Origin: an uncultured Ruegeria sp.
GTDB lineage: Bacteria; Pseudomonadota; Alphaproteobacteria; Rhodobacterales; Rhodobacteraceae
NCBI RefSeq assembly: GCF_947497005.1
Contig: NZ_CANMFF010000010.1
Coordinates: 1 to 64,000, forward strand
Length of the DNA stretch: 64,000 bases
Direction: 5' to 3'
Shown here: positions 54,370 through 64,000 of the stretch, piece by piece
Numbering within the stretch: position 1 is the stretch's first letter
Layout: every line of letters starts with the position of its first letter
Program-made: the position numbers and the translations under genes
Notes under the pieces: model-generated
Seen by the model: only the letters and a program-made list of their open reading frames with translations
Told to the model about the DNA's origin: nothing
Databases searched by the model: none

Positions 54370-54921
54370 CTACCAGGGCTTGGGTGGTGGAATGTGGGCC
54401 AGGTAAGGTATCCCCAGATCCGCAAACCCTGCTTCGGTGCCATAGACCACATCTACTGCATCGCTGCGTGAGATGAAGTAGAAGAAGTTCGGATCCGGAT
54501 CGTGCCAGACCTGCATATTTGACGCCACCGCCGCCTCAATCATTTCCTTTTGCTGGTGCTGTGCCAGCTGTAGAAAGGGCACACCAAAACGGTGGTGGCT
54601 TTCCGTTTCGATCCCAATGATACCTTTCCGGTAAAAATCAGCCATATCACTTGCTTTCAGATATCTCAAAAGCAGCAAGGATGAAGCCGGATCTCCTGAC
54701 AGGCTCTGGTCGATGAAATTCGCGACCCCAGCAGGGCGGGCACCGGAAACTATGACGTCGCACCAGGCCGCAAGAACGTCCGCATCACTGTGTGTAAGCC
54801 GTTTGTAACTGGTTTGTTCGACGGTCTTTGCCTCCGCTTTTTCAGACAGGCCGCGCGCAAAAATGCTTGTCCAGAACGGAGCCGAAATCATGCGAGTCAC
54901 AAAGCGTCTACGGCGCATCAT
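54370..54921 (-). CDS. Gluconate 2-dehydrogenase subunit 3-like protein
   Basis: This 183-residue small subunit accompanies GMC dehydrogenases. The N-terminus MMRRRRFVTRMISAPFW resembles a twin-arginine leader, as usual for the small subunit that carries the folded flavin subunit to the periplasm. SYKRLTHSDADVLAAWCDVI and VANFIDQSLSG are family features. The ATG at 54921 follows GGCAGG and replaces a start ten codons upstream. It precedes the GMC gene on the same strand, which is the standard order. Confidence 0.85.
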   Translation of the reverse strand: MMRRRRFVTRMISAPFWTSIFARGLSEKAEAKTVEQTSYKRLTHSDADVLAAWCDVIVSGARPAGVANFIDQSLSGDPASSLLLLRYLKASDMADFYRKGIIGIETESHHRFGVPFLQLAQHQQKEMIEAAVASNMQVWHDPDPNFFYFISRSDAVDVVYGTEAGFADLGIPYLAHIPPPKPW

Positions 54922-55948
54922 TCGACCTGCCTCCGACAATTTGGTACGCAAACAGTATCTTCGCAGCTATATTCTTTTGTCAAATTGACTGATTCAGCAA
55001 CATTCGTGGAGCGTCCAAAATCCCCCTTTGCCTTACCGGTGTTGGGTACGGAGCAAGAGTGACGTCGGTTTACGGGAAATTCGTCCTCGACGTTCGCGAA
55101 GGAGCACCGAGTTTTTTCGAAGCTCGCGAAGTTGCGGCCCAGACCTGCCACTGGTCTCACCACTCGACGTCGCGATCGCAGAGCAATTGCACGGCTGCAT
55201 CCAGTATCCTGTTGTGATTGAGCTGTTTTTCTGCTTCCGACACTCTTGGCATTTCTATGCTCTCAGGCGGGGCTGGCAATTAAGATTGCATCAATCATCT
55301 AATGCACCGTATTTGTGCCTGCCAACCCAAAGACCTGTCACAAACGTAAGCGGCAAGACTGGACTGCAAGTCGAGCTTCAGTTCGGGCGCAGGCCATCGA
55401 GCCGACAAGGGTCTAAACAAGACGATCAGGGTCTCGCACTGACCGACCCGAAAGTGAGAGAAATTTGTCGGCCGGTTCAAGTCTCACCGTGAGGCTCAGA
55501 GGTTTCCATCCGCATATGATCCGACCATTGCCGATGAAGTCCAATTTGACGCCCGCAACGTGGCAAAACCCCCAAGGTTTATGTCAGGTGAAGCCGGGAT
55601 TGGTTCTGCTTGAGCGGGATGCCGCGGGCTAACTTCTATAGCCATTTAGAAATGTTGCTGGCTCTGCAATCCAGAGCCATCCCAAGTCGCGGTGACTTGT
55701 CTTGAGACCGGACCATTGTCGTTTTGGTGGCTACCGGCATCTTTTCAACTGCTGCCTTCTTATGCACCAATGGTCCAACGATTGCAGTGGAGTCCACCAA
55801 TCTCACCATTAGTCAGCAAATTTCGCCCGAGCCTTGAGGACCGACAAACCGCCCAAATTGCTGAAGAGTTAACATAGGCCTTGGCGACAGCGGAACAAAT
55901 GTGACATAGCATGCCGAGACATGAACACAGAGATGAAAATTAGTAACA
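54922..55948. other. One-kilobase region without a recognised gene
   Basis: It separates the dehydrogenase genes from the rhamnose cluster. The longest open frame (155 codons on the plus strand from 55028) lacks a ribosome binding site, has an Arg/Ser-rich composition and matches nothing I know. The stretch may be old mobile-element debris. The last 70 bases should hold the rfbC promoter. Confidence 0.35.
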
Positions 55949-56515
55949 ATGGAAATATTGGCGCTTTCCATTCCGGAAGTGAAGTTGATTACCCCGAGGC
56001 GTTTTGGCGATCATCGAGGGTTCTTCGAGGAAACCTACAATGCCGACAGCTTCGCTGCTGAAGGTATTGAAACGCAATTTGTTCAAGACAATCATTCTCT
56101 TTCAAGCACGGTCAACACAGTGCGCGGCCTGCATTTTCAGTCTCCTCCCAGGGCGCAGGCTAAACTGGTGCGTTGCGGTCGCGGGCGACTGTTCGATGTC
56201 GCGGTCGATATCCGCAAAGGTTCGCCCACTTTTGGCCAATGGGTTGGTGAAGAACTGAGTTTTGAGAATGGGCGGATGCTGCTGGTCCCTGTGGGTTTCG
56301 CGCATGGATTTGTGACATTGGAGCCAGAGACCGAGATCGTCTACAAGTGTTCTGACACCTACGCGCCAGAAACTGAGGGCGCTGTACGTTGGGATGATCC
56401 CGATATTGGAATTGAATGGCCGCAGAGCAATTCGGACCCCCAGCTTTCCGAGAAAGATCAGATCGCACCGCGTCTGCGCGACATTGAAACCCCTTTCGCT
56501 TTTGAGGATACGTAA
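55949..56515 (+). CDS. rfbC: dTDP-4-dehydrorhamnose 3,5-epimerase
   Basis: This 188-residue cupin enzyme epimerises dTDP-4-keto-6-deoxyglucose at C3 and C5, the third step of dTDP-L-rhamnose synthesis. [24 protein letters not shown] and [10 protein letters not shown] carry the conserved Arg, His and substrate-binding residues; the [15 protein letters not shown] and [12 protein letters not shown] segments complete the core. Its stop overlaps rfbB by one base. First gene of the rfbCBDA operon. Confidence 0.95.
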   Translation: MEILALSIPEVKLITPRRFGDHRGFFEETYNADSFAAEGIETQFVQDNHSLSSTVNTVRGLHFQSPPRAQAKLVRCGRGRLFDVAVDIRKGSPTFGQWVGEELSFENGRMLLVPVGFAHGFVTLEPETEIVYKCSDTYAPETEGAVRWDDPDIGIEWPQSNSDPQLSEKDQIAPRLRDIETPFAFEDT

Positions 56516-57555
56516 TGAAGATTCTGGTTACGGGCGGGGCGGGCTTTATCGGCTCTGCCGTTATCCGTCGCGCGATTGCTGACGGGCATTCGGTCGTCAA
56601 CGTCGATGCTCTGACCTACGCCGCCTGTCTGGACAATGTCGCCGCAGTCGCGGACGCACCAGGGTACGTTTTTGTGCAGGCAGATATCCGCGATGCGGCG
56701 GCGATGTCGTCCATCCTGAACACGCATCAGCCGGACGCGATCATGCATCTGGCCGCCGAAAGCCATGTTGACCGTTCGATCGATGGTCCTGCAGCGTTCA
56801 TCGACACCAACGTGACCGGTACCTACGTATTGCTGGAAGCTACGCGCGCCTATTGGGTGGAGGCGGGTCGTCCCGAGAGTTTCCGTTTTCACCATATATC
56901 GACGGATGAAGTCTTTGGATCCCTGGGCGAAACCGGGTTTTTCACCGAAGACAGCCCATATCAGCCCAATTCACCGTATTCGGCCTCGAAAGCGGGATCA
57001 GATCATCTCGTGCGAGCCTGGCGGGAAACCTACGGCCTGCCGGTGGTTCTCACCAATTGCTCCAACAATTACGGCCCGTACCAGTTCCCGGAAAAACTGA
57101 TCCCTGTGGTCATCCTCGGCGCCTTGTCCGGAAAGCCGATCCCGATATACGGGAAAGGCGACAATATTCGCGACTGGCTGCATGTCGAAGACCATGCCGA
57201 AGCGCTGCTGTTGGTGCTCGAAAAAGGTGAGTTGGGGCGCAGCTATAATATTGGTGGCGAGAATGAGATGACCAATCTTGATCTTGTCCGAATGCTGTGT
57301 GCAATCTTGGATCGCCTGAAGCCGGGCGATACGCCATATGGGGATCAGATCACGTTCGTCACTGATCGCCCGGGCCACGATCAACGCTATGCCATTGACC
57401 CTAACCGAATTCGCACGGAACTGAACTGGCGTCCTTCATACACGCCCGAAACCGGGCTGGAACAGACGGTTCAATGGTATCTGGACAACAGCGCTTGGTT
57501 GAACGCACTGAAGGTCCGCAGCGGTGTAGGTGAGCGTCTGGGTACAGCCAAATGA
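56515..57555 (+). CDS. rfbB: dTDP-glucose 4,6-dehydratase
   Basis: This 346-residue short-chain dehydrogenase-fold enzyme converts dTDP-glucose to dTDP-4-keto-6-deoxyglucose with bound NAD. The NAD loop is [11 protein letters not shown] (7-17), the catalytic triad region is [12 protein letters not shown], and the active Tyr and Lys are in [10 protein letters not shown]. Its start lies within the rfbC stop (TAATG) and its end overlaps rfbD by four bases, so translation is coupled. Confidence 0.95.
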   Translation: MKILVTGGAGFIGSAVIRRAIADGHSVVNVDALTYAACLDNVAAVADAPGYVFVQADIRDAAAMSSILNTHQPDAIMHLAAESHVDRSIDGPAAFIDTNVTGTYVLLEATRAYWVEAGRPESFRFHHISTDEVFGSLGETGFFTEDSPYQPNSPYSASKAGSDHLVRAWRETYGLPVVLTNCSNNYGPYQFPEKLIPVVILGALSGKPIPIYGKGDNIRDWLHVEDHAEALLLVLEKGELGRSYNIGGENEMTNLDLVRMLCAILDRLKPGDTPYGDQITFVTDRPGHDQRYAIDPNRIRTELNWRPSYTPETGLEQTVQWYLDNSAWLNALKVRSGVGERLGTAK

Positions 57556-58415
57556 AGGCGCTGGTATTCGGCCACAACGGTCAGGTGGCCACCGAGCTGC
57601 GGCGTCGTGCACAAGCGCAAGGCGTCACGGTTGAGGCATTGGATCGTTCCCTAGCGGATTTGTCTGATCCGTCGCAATGTGCGGCGGTCATCGGGAAAAC
57701 CGACGCCGAGGTGATCATCAACGCTGCGGCCTATACAGCTGTAGACCAGGCCGAAGAAGAAAGAGATCTGGCGCAGCGGATCAACGGAGATTCTCCCGGT
57801 GCAATGGCCCGCGCCGCCGCAGAACGAGGTCTGCCTTTTCTACATATCTCGACGGACTATGTATTTGACGGCTCTGGTACGACCCCGTGGAGAACCAAAA
57901 ACCCGACCGGGCCGCTGGGCGCTTATGGTCAGACGAAACTGAACGGCGAACGCCAGATTGCAGAGGCCGGTGGAAGTTACGCTATATTGCGCACAAGCTG
58001 GGTGTTCTCGGCCCACGGAAAGAACTTTGTAAAAACCATTCTCAGGCTGGCTGAGACCCGCGACAGGCTGACAATTGTCGCAGATCAGATCGGCGGACCA
58101 ACACCTGCAGCCGACATCGCCGACACGCTGCTTAAAATGGCCAAAACCGGATCCGAGGTAGAGGGTGGCGTGTTCCACTATTCCGGTGCACCCAATGTCA
58201 GCTGGGCGGATTTCGCCCGTGAGATTGTTTCGCAATCCGGCTTGCCTGTCCAGATCGAAGATATTCCAACCGAAGCGTACCCAACCCCGGCGCCCAGGCC
58301 GCTGAATTCACGTTTGGACTGCTCGCGGTTGAAAGACGTGTTCGAAATCCAAAGGCCAGACTGGAAAGCTGGTCTGGCCGCAATATTAAGCGAGTTGAAG
58401 TCAGCGATCAGCTGA
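57552..58415 (+). CDS. rfbD: dTDP-4-dehydrorhamnose reductase
   Basis: This 287-residue enzyme makes the last reduction to dTDP-L-rhamnose with NAD(P)H. The cofactor loop is [10 protein letters not shown] (about 8-17). [12 protein letters not shown] and the [11 protein letters not shown]yr-x-x-x-Lys pair give the active site, and [18 protein letters not shown] follows as in RmlD. It overlaps rfbB by four bases and precedes rfbA by 18. Confidence 0.95.
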   Translation: MKALVFGHNGQVATELRRRAQAQGVTVEALDRSLADLSDPSQCAAVIGKTDAEVIINAAAYTAVDQAEEERDLAQRINGDSPGAMARAAAERGLPFLHISTDYVFDGSGTTPWRTKNPTGPLGAYGQTKLNGERQIAEAGGSYAILRTSWVFSAHGKNFVKTILRLAETRDRLTIVADQIGGPTPAADIADTLLKMAKTGSEVEGGVFHYSGAPNVSWADFAREIVSQSGLPVQIEDIPTEAYPTPAPRPLNSRLDCSRLKDVFEIQRPDWKAGLAAILSELKSAIS

Positions 58416-58433
58416 ACCTTGAAAGGAAAGATT

Positions 58434-59300
58434 ATGCAGCGGAAAGGCATTATTCTTGCCGGTGGATCGGGAACCCGGCTTTACCCGATTACCATGGCGA
58501 TTTCGAAGCAATTGCTGCCGATCTATGACAAGCCGATGATCTTTTATCCTCTGAGTGTTCTAATGTTGTCGCAGATCCGCGAGATCGCGATCATCACCAC
58601 GCCTCAGGATCAAGAGCAGTTTCAGCGCCTTTTGGGTGACGGAAGCCAATACGGGTTGTCACTGACATGGATCGTGCAGCCTTCCCCTGATGGTCTGGCA
58701 CAGGCTTATACGCTGGCCGAGGATTTTCTGGACGGTGCGCCATCTGCGTTGATTCTGGGTGATAATATTTTCTTTGGGCATGGTCTTCCGGAACTGCTGC
58801 TCGAGGCGGATCATCTGGAACGCGGCGGTACGGTATTCGCATATCGCGTCGCGGACCCTGAACGCTATGGCGTTGTGGACTTTGCGGGTAAAAAAGCCCG
58901 TGCGATCGTCGAAAAACCCAAGGTTCCGCCCTCGAATTATGCGGTGACCGGTCTTTATTTCCTGGATGGAGATGCGCCGGCTCGCGCGCATGAGGTCAAA
59001 CCGTCGGAACGTGGTGAACTGGAAATCACGTCGCTGTTGGAGATGTATTTGGACGAAGATTTGCTGGATGTGCAGACCATGGGGCGCGGTTTTGCGTGGC
59101 TTGATACCGGAACACACGGGTCATTGCTGGATGCAGGAAACTTCGTGCGGACTATCACGGAACGGCAAGGTATGCAGACCGGAAGCCTGGACGAAATTGC
59201 CTGGGCAAACGGCTGGATTGACAACGAGGCGCTTGAGAAGCGCGCGCGCCTGTTCGCTAAGTCCACGTATGGCGCTTATCTGAAAGGGTTGTTGAGCTAG
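58434..59300 (+). CDS. rfbA: Glucose-1-phosphate thymidylyltransferase
   Basis: This 288-residue nucleotidyltransferase makes dTDP-glucose, the first precursor of the pathway. The N-terminal GGSGTRLYP loop binds the nucleotide, LPIYDKPMIFYPLS and ILGDNIFFGHG hold sugar and metal residues, and WLDTGTHGSLLDA is near the end, all as in RmlA. The ATG at 58434 has AAAGGAAAG upstream; an earlier TTG is rejected. A GC hairpin and T-rich tract at 59310 end the operon. Confidence 0.95.
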   Translation: MQRKGIILAGGSGTRLYPITMAISKQLLPIYDKPMIFYPLSVLMLSQIREIAIITTPQDQEQFQRLLGDGSQYGLSLTWIVQPSPDGLAQAYTLAEDFLDGAPSALILGDNIFFGHGLPELLLEADHLERGGTVFAYRVADPERYGVVDFAGKKARAIVEKPKVPPSNYAVTGLYFLDGDAPARAHEVKPSERGELEITSLLEMYLDEDLLDVQTMGRGFAWLDTGTHGSLLDAGNFVRTITERQGMQTGSLDEIAWANGWIDNEALEKRARLFAKSTYGAYLKGLLS

Positions 59301-59309
59301 CGGGAGTAC

Positions 59310-59344
59310 CGCCTCTACGTAGCCCGCAGAGGCGATTTTCTTTT
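59310..59344 (+). terminator. Rho-independent terminator of rfbCBDA
   Basis: CGCCTCT (59310-59316) pairs exactly with AGAGGCG (59328-59334), followed by ATTTTCTTTT. It lies ten bases after the rfbA stop. Confidence 0.8.
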
Positions 59345-59383
59345 AGAATTAGCCCGGACTGAAAATTTCTTCATCCAGTTCCA

Positions 59384-60238
59384 TCAGGACCTGAACGGAG
59401 TTGGACGGACACCCCGACCTTGCCAAACACCGCGCAGGAAGGACCATTGCTTGGCGCGTTTTCTTGCCGAAAACAGCACAACCGGAGATACCATCTGCAG
59501 TAGCGCTGATGACAAAGCGCGACCAAGGGCAAACGGAACTTCGTGCTTGCGAGCGACATAAACTCTCGATTGTCCCATATACCATCCTTTCAGGCCGGCA
59601 ATGGCTGAACTGCCAGGAGAAGATTTGCCTCTGGCATGACGCATCTGAGCATCATGAATATAGTACAAGGGGCCGCAAACAGCTTTCAGCCGCAAGCTCA
59701 GATCATCATCTTCGTGATACAGAAAGATTTTGGGGTCAAACCCGCCGACTGCTTCAAATGCTTCGCGGCGGATCAGCATTGCGGCTCCAACGAGAACAGG
59801 TAATTCAAAGTCGGAATCTGCGGATTTCCTAGGTAAAGCCTTACTACCAGGAAGGATCACGCTGTATCGTCTAAAACGAGGTTCCCCTTTCTTGTCCAGA
59901 ATGGCAGGGTTGAACGCTGACGCATCAGGATGGTTGTCGGCCCCTTTTTTCAGAGCATCCAACGCGCCGGGCAGCAAGTGAGAGTCCGGATTCAGAAACA
60001 AAAGCAAATCCGTAGTTGCTTCGACGGCACCAAGGTTGCACGCGCGGCCGAACCCAATGTTTTCCGGGCTTTCGACCAGAGTCGCGCCATGTGCTTCGGC
60101 CATTTGTCGAACCATTTCAATATCACCCGACCCATTATCGACCAAAACTATGGGTACATCTTCGGGGATCGAATTCAGCATCTCCGGCAGGATTTCGCTG
60201 CTGTTGTAACAAACGCTTATGATCGTAATCTGTGACAA
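59384..60238 (-). CDS. GT2-family glycosyltransferase, rhamnosyltransferase-like
   Basis: This 284-residue enzyme starts ITIISVCYNSSEIL and has VLVDNGSGD, FGRACNLGAVEATTDLLLFLNPDS (the metal-nucleotide region) and LIRREAFEAVGGFDPKIFLYHEDDDLSLR, the pattern of GT-A fold family 2 enzymes of the WbbL kind, which often transfer rhamnose. Convergent with rfbA, whose product feeds the same sugar. It probably adds a rhamnose to a surface polysaccharide on the cytoplasmic face of the membrane. Confidence 0.85.
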   Translation of the reverse strand: MSQITIISVCYNSSEILPEMLNSIPEDVPIVLVDNGSGDIEMVRQMAEAHGATLVESPENIGFGRACNLGAVEATTDLLLFLNPDSHLLPGALDALKKGADNHPDASAFNPAILDKKGEPRFRRYSVILPGSKALPRKSADSDFELPVLVGAAMLIRREAFEAVGGFDPKIFLYHEDDDLSLRLKAVCGPLYYIHDAQMRHARGKSSPGSSAIAGLKGWYMGQSRVYVARKHEVPFALGRALSSALLQMVSPVVLFSARKRAKQWSFLRGVWQGRGVRPTPFRS

Positions 60239-61130
60239 ACCCGCCTGCCGCCTTTATGGAAAAATCCTCGTTGTTTCTTCGTCTCAATCAAAGTTGGGGT
60301 CAACCCCCAGCTCAGTTGGAACAGTTTTGGGCGGCTGAGCGCACTCTGTGTTTGTGTCTACTCAGACCGCTGGGTCCGTGAATTGTCTGAAATTGCTGAT
60401 GTTAAGTTAGCCATGATTTTTGCGGTAATGAGTCACGGCGACAGAACAGCAACCGAATCTGAACGAGTAACGTGCTTTTGCACTTGAGAAATACGATGTA
60501 CTTTCCCGTGGTTTTCCGAACTTCTGTAGCCGAACAATTAAAGTGAATTGGCAGATTGCCGCCTATCGGCAGGCTGAAACCAGGAAGGATCAACGTCTGC
60601 CCCAAATTGATCTCTGTATCCTGGTGCAAGCCGTCTGCCAGAGTGTTTGCGCCTGCATAAGTCAGTTGTTCAGCAAATAGCTGCCGACGCAAGGGTCGGG
60701 TGTCACTCAGTACCAGTTGCGCAACTGCAAGTCATCGCGATCACCAAGAGCAGTATTCCATGGCGATGATAAGATATTGAAGTTACATCGTATATTGCGA
60801 CTCACTGCGATACAGCCATAGGTAACTGCGAGGCACATCTTGAAAGGGATGCCTTTTTTGATCCTGTCTGGTGCATCGACAACGGATCAGCATCTTGCAG
60901 AAAGATATCGTTTTGATACAAGTTGTGGAACATCTCCTGTTTCCATGACCTTAGGGGACGGGCCATTGCTGCCAATGGAGTTTTGTGCAACAGTACCCAT
61001 GGTTCTTCGCGACATCCAGGAATGCTATCCGAAGCCCTGCGGACCGGTTTGTATTGGGGATTGCAGAACAAAGCCAAACTATATAGCAGCCAAATTGAAG
61101 CACGAAAATAAGCATCACGGAAGCATTACA
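60239..61130. other. Nine-hundred-base region without a confident gene
   Basis: A minus-strand frame of 96 codons (60402-60692) and a TTG-initiated plus-strand extension of the methyltransferase frame (from 60840) are open but match nothing I know. A small GGGG/CCCC hairpin lies near 60295. The region probably contains the promoter for the methyltransferase and WbsX genes. Confidence 0.3.
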
Positions 61131-62045
61131 GTGAGCGATAGACATACCTACGAATACGACATTGATATGAACAGCGATGTGGCACCCGCACGGGTGCTGC
61201 GTATGGTTAAGCCTGGGTCCAAGGTTCTTGAGATCGGAGCTGGACCGGGTTCGATCACGCGCCATCTTTCCGGTACCCTGGAATGCGATGTCGTTGCGCT
61301 TGAGATCGATCCTTCAGCAATCGAGAAACTGAAGCCTTTTGCGCGTTCTGTGTATCCGATGGATCTCAATGATGCCGCATGGAGCGACATCGTTCGCGAA
61401 AAGGACGGTGTTTTTGACTACGTAATTGCGGCGGACGTTCTGGAGCATGTCTACGACCCGTGGAGCGTTCTGTCCGGCATGAAGTCGCTTTTGAACGACA
61501 ATGGATCGGTAATTCTTTCGCTGCCACATGTTGGCCATGCTGCCATTGCCGGCTGTCTTGTCGACGAAGATTTCGAATATCGTGACTGGGGCCTGCTGGA
61601 TCGGACCCATGTCCGGTTTTTCGGTATTAAAAACGTTCAGCACCTGCTTTCCTCGCAAGGTATGAGCATTGAACAAGCTGAGTTTGTGGTTCGTTCCCCA
61701 GAGATGACAGAGTTTTGTCACCGTTGGAGCCGTTTGCCTCAGGATGTTCAGTCCGCGTTACAGCGCAACCGATACTCTCATGTGTTCCAGGTCGTGAGCA
61801 GATCTGTCCCCAAAGAACGCGCGGTAAACGACCTTTACCTGATGGGCCAACCTGTCGAACAACCCGATGAAGAAACCAGACAACATTGGACAAACATGAT
61901 GGCAGGGTTGCCACTGTCCGAGGAAATTGATCTGCAATCTACTATCGGCCCGGTGGCATCGGGTTCTGGTTCGCGGATTGATCCCGGTCCATTGGCTAAG
62001 AAGAAAAAAAAATCCCTAGCGCGCCTGTTGGGGTTGAAGAAGTAA
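61131..62045 (+). CDS. SAM-dependent methyltransferase in the polysaccharide cluster
   Basis: This protein of about 304 residues has the class I methyltransferase SAM site VLEIGAGPGSITRHL, an acidic VVALEIDPSAIEKL strand, VIAADVLEHVYDPW and ILSLPHVGH. A GTG at 61131 with GGAAG seven bases before it is preferred; the frame stays open upstream to a TTG at 60840, but the extra 97 residues look unlike any domain. The C-terminus has a lysine-rich tail. Its stop overlaps the next gene by one base (TAATG), so it works with the WbsX-like proteins, perhaps capping or modifying a glycan. Confidence 0.8.
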   Translation: MSDRHTYEYDIDMNSDVAPARVLRMVKPGSKVLEIGAGPGSITRHLSGTLECDVVALEIDPSAIEKLKPFARSVYPMDLNDAAWSDIVREKDGVFDYVIAADVLEHVYDPWSVLSGMKSLLNDNGSVILSLPHVGHAAIAGCLVDEDFEYRDWGLLDRTHVRFFGIKNVQHLLSSQGMSIEQAEFVVRSPEMTEFCHRWSRLPQDVQSALQRNRYSHVFQVVSRSVPKERAVNDLYLMGQPVEQPDEETRQHWTNMMAGLPLSEEIDLQSTIGPVASGSGSRIDPGPLAKKKKKSLARLLGLKK

Positions 62046-63310
62046 TGTCCACTGACATCGCCAATCGTGAATTTGGCAATATTAGGACGATTGCCTTCTA
62101 CTTACCTCAGTTCCACCCGATCCCGGAAAACGATGACTGGTGGGGAAAAGGGTTTACCGAGTGGACGAATGTCGCAAAAGCCAAGGCGCTTTTCACCGGA
62201 CATTATCAACCTCATTTCCCGACGGATTTTGGATATTACGACCTGCGGGTTCGCGAAACGCGGCTTGAGCAGATCGAAATTGCCAAGGCCAGCGGAATTG
62301 ATGGATTCTGCTATCACTATTATTGGTTTTCGGGGAAGCGATTGCTTGAGCGGCCCGTTGACGAAATGCTGGCGGATCCAGAAAGCGATATGCCGTTTTG
62401 TCTGTGCTGGGCAAATGAGAACTGGACTCGTCGCTGGGATGCGGCTGAACACGAGATTCTCATCGAGCAGAAGTACAAACCCGAAGATGATCTGGAATTC
62501 ATCAAATCGGTCGAACCATTCTTCCGCGATCCGCGCTACATAACAGTAGATGGCGCTCCGTTTCTGATCGTATATCGCCCACAGCACCTGAAGAACTCGC
62601 GCAAAACCGTAAAGGTCTGGCGTGACTATTGCGCGTCCGTTGGGATTCCAAAAATTCACCTGGCCTGCGCTCTTACGCACCGAAACTGGGACTACGCTTC
62701 ATACGGGTTCGATTCCGGCGTGGAGTTCCCACCCCATGGAATCAACGTGCCGAACCTCTCACCAGAGGTGGATTTGTTAGATGATTTCCAAGGGCATTGC
62801 GTCGATTATTCCGCCATCGCAGAACAGTATCTGGATCATAGCTACGGGCCGGAAAACAATGTTCATCGATCCGTTTTTCCGTCTTGGGACAATACTGCCC
62901 GACGGAAGGAAAATGCTATGGTTGTGTTGAACGGAACTCCGGAAAACTACGAATATTGGCTCTCGCGGTCATTGCAGCAAACCGCTCAGGATTTCCCTGA
63001 TCAGGAACGTCTGGTTTTTGTAAACGCATGGAATGAGTGGGCCGAAGGATGTCATCTGGAACCGGACCGAGAGTATGGTCACGCGTTCCTGCATGCGACT
63101 CAAGCGGCTCTACAGGGTTCAAAACTGACCGACTGGACGCATGTGGGCGTGCCCGAAGCGTCACGCCGCAGTGAAGAAACCCATGGCACGGCGCAGCCTG
63201 TTCCATATGGTGCCAATAAGTCCTTGGCCAAACGTGCTTTCCGTCTATTGCGCGATACGGTCAGCGGTCGATTGTTGAAGCAATGGCTTTCGGAGGCTCG
63301 CCCAAAATAG
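62045..63310 (+). CDS. WbsX-like polysaccharide biosynthesis protein (GH99-like domain)
   Basis: This 421-residue protein belongs to the Glyco_tran_WbsX group, found in O-antigen and capsule clusters. The domain opens AFYLPQFHPIPENDDWWGKG and FTEWTNVAKAK, then FCYHYYWFSGKRLLERP, FCLCWANENWTRRWD and VFVNAWNEWAEGCHLEPD. The fold resembles glycoside hydrolase family 99 barrels; whether WbsX proteins transfer or cut sugars is not settled. It is coupled to the methyltransferase gene upstream and followed by a second WbsX-like gene. Confidence 0.88.
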   Translation: MSTDIANREFGNIRTIAFYLPQFHPIPENDDWWGKGFTEWTNVAKAKALFTGHYQPHFPTDFGYYDLRVRETRLEQIEIAKASGIDGFCYHYYWFSGKRLLERPVDEMLADPESDMPFCLCWANENWTRRWDAAEHEILIEQKYKPEDDLEFIKSVEPFFRDPRYITVDGAPFLIVYRPQHLKNSRKTVKVWRDYCASVGIPKIHLACALTHRNWDYASYGFDSGVEFPPHGINVPNLSPEVDLLDDFQGHCVDYSAIAEQYLDHSYGPENNVHRSVFPSWDNTARRKENAMVVLNGTPENYEYWLSRSLQQTAQDFPDQERLVFVNAWNEWAEGCHLEPDREYGHAFLHATQAALQGSKLTDWTHVGVPEASRRSEETHGTAQPVPYGANKSLAKRAFRLLRDTVSGRLLKQWLSEARPK

Positions 63311-63438
63311 AAAACCACGTGGGGTTGGGTTGCATGAACTTCAAAGATATTTTCATGCGACTTTGATTGGTGCTACGTGTCGCAAAAAAGGTTTTCTTTT
63401 TCACAGTCAGCGTGACGCGCCTTAGTACGAGAAACTGC

Positions 63439-64000
63439 ATGTCCATCAAAGATACCCTGCTTTTCTATCTGCTTACCGCGGCTTCGAAACTTAGCCCGCC
63501 CTTGTCGTCACGCACGGCAAGGCGGTTTCGAAATTCGGCGAAAAAAAGAGACCCCAAGCGGGGATGGAATAAGCAAGGGCAATCAAACCGTCAGAGTTTT
63601 GAAGCCGTTGGTCGGGCCGAAACGTTCACACCATTCGACCCGCCTGTGAATACTGAACCTGCTGTGCGGGCAATCGCGCATTACCTACCCCAGTTCCATC
63701 CATTCAAAGAAAATGATGAGTGGTGGGGCAAAGGCTTCACCGAGTGGACCAATGTCGGAAAGGCCGTTCCAAATTATCCGGGCCATTACCAACCTCATTG
63801 CCCAATTCATCTGGGTTACTACGATTTGCGGTTGCCAGAGATCATGGTCGAGCAGGCGCGGATCGCGAAATCTTATGGGTTGGGCGGTTTTTCCTATTAC
63901 TACTATTGGTTTGGCGGAAAAACCCTGATGGAACACCCGCTGGAGCAAATGCTGACCAATCCGGATGTTGACATGCCTTTTTGCCTGATATGGGCAAATG
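63439..64000 (+). CDS. Second WbsX-like protein (3' end beyond window)
   Basis: From ATG 63439 the frame runs 187 codons to the edge. About 70 residues of basic, unordered lead ([20 protein letters not shown]) precede the WbsX domain, which starts [20 protein letters not shown] and continues [20 protein letters not shown] and [20 protein letters not shown] up to FCLIWAN. It is a paralogue of the gene before it, 128 bases away on the same strand, with an N-terminal extension the first copy lacks. Confidence 0.85.
   Translation, partial: MSIKDTLLFYLLTAASKLSPPLSSRTARRFRNSAKKRDPKRGWNKQGQSNRQSFEAVGRAETFTPFDPPVNTEPAVRAIAHYLPQFHPFKENDEWWGKGFTEWTNVGKAVPNYPGHYQPHCPIHLGYYDLRLPEIMVEQARIAKSYGLGGFSYYYYWFGGKTLMEHPLEQMLTNPDVDMPFCLIWAN

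Noticed and set aside
55028..55492. 154-residue frame in the gap before rfbC
   Set aside because: There is no ribosome binding site or recognisable motif, and the composition is Arg/Ser-rich as in non-coding frames.
60402..60692. 96-residue minus-strand frame before the methyltransferase gene
   Set aside because: No motif, no clear start signal and no operon context.
60840..61130. Longer methyltransferase from the TTG at 60840
   Set aside because: The added 97 residues look non-coding, and a GTG at 61131 has a good ribosome binding site at normal distance from the SAM domain.
1..64000. CRISPR arrays, tRNA or rRNA genes
   Set aside because: No regularly spaced repeats or cloverleaf-like or ribosomal sequences were noticed by eye; a search with a covariance model would settle it.

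Overview
The window looks like part of a chromosome or large replicon of a heterotrophic alphaproteobacterium, most likely a marine Roseobacter-group member (Rhodobacterales). This is inferred from gene content: a tripartite tricarboxylate transporter with its TctDE two-component system, several solute-catabolism operons each with a LysR or LuxR regulator, sulfatases, a HlyU-family protein and many decayed insertion sequences. No rRNA, tRNA or CRISPR array was seen.

Layout. 0-5 kb: an exported metallophosphoesterase cut by the window edge, a HlyU-like protein and an L,D-transpeptidase-like protein. 4-12.6 kb: a LysR gene divergent from an exported sulfatase, then a second LysR gene followed by a four-gene row (2OG-Fe oxygenase of the Asp/Asn hydroxylase type, threonine aldolase, two MmgE/PrpD proteins). 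12.7-16.6 kb: an insertion-sequence graveyard (IS3, IS110 and IS5 remnants) around one orphan gene, ending in a truncated GntR regulator. 16.6-25.5 kb: a carboxylate module with AbrB-type permease, D-2-hydroxyacid dehydrogenase, PrpF isomerase, a TctA protein with a TctB-like tail, TctC and TctDE. 25.5-27.7 kb: IS6 and IS3 remnants around a broken methyltransferase gene and a small monooxygenase gene.

27.8-36.1 kb: a nine-gene minus-strand operon (polar amino-acid ABC importer, two PLP aminotransferase-fold enzymes, threonine-dehydratase-like and ornithine-cyclodeaminase-like enzymes, an inositol-monophosphatase-like enzyme) with a divergent LuxR-type regulator. 37.3-42.4 kb: a frameshifted GNAT gene, a small exported protein, a homocysteine S-methyltransferase, a winged-helix/TPR regulator and an MFS-like permease. 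42.5-46 kb: a leaderless sulfatase with a TauD-type dioxygenase and a divergent LysR. 46.4-51.8 kb: an Orn/Lys/Arg decarboxylase with two APC antiporters. 52-55 kb: a LigE-like GST, a GMC oxidoreductase and a gluconate-dehydrogenase subunit-3-like protein. 55.9-64 kb: surface polysaccharide genes (rfbCBDA, a GT2 glycosyltransferase, a methyltransferase and two WbsX-like proteins, the last cut by the edge).

The common theme is import and breakdown of organic acids, amino acids and sulfate esters in separately regulated cassettes, divided by mobile-element scars. The least ordinary parts are the nine-gene amino-acid operon, the hydroxylase-aldolase-PrpD row, the sulfatase-TauD pair, and a GTATAC-type operator shared by two promoters next to a GntR gene that has been cut off. 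Start codons were revised wherever a ribosome binding site, an ATGA overlap or a signal peptide decided the matter.
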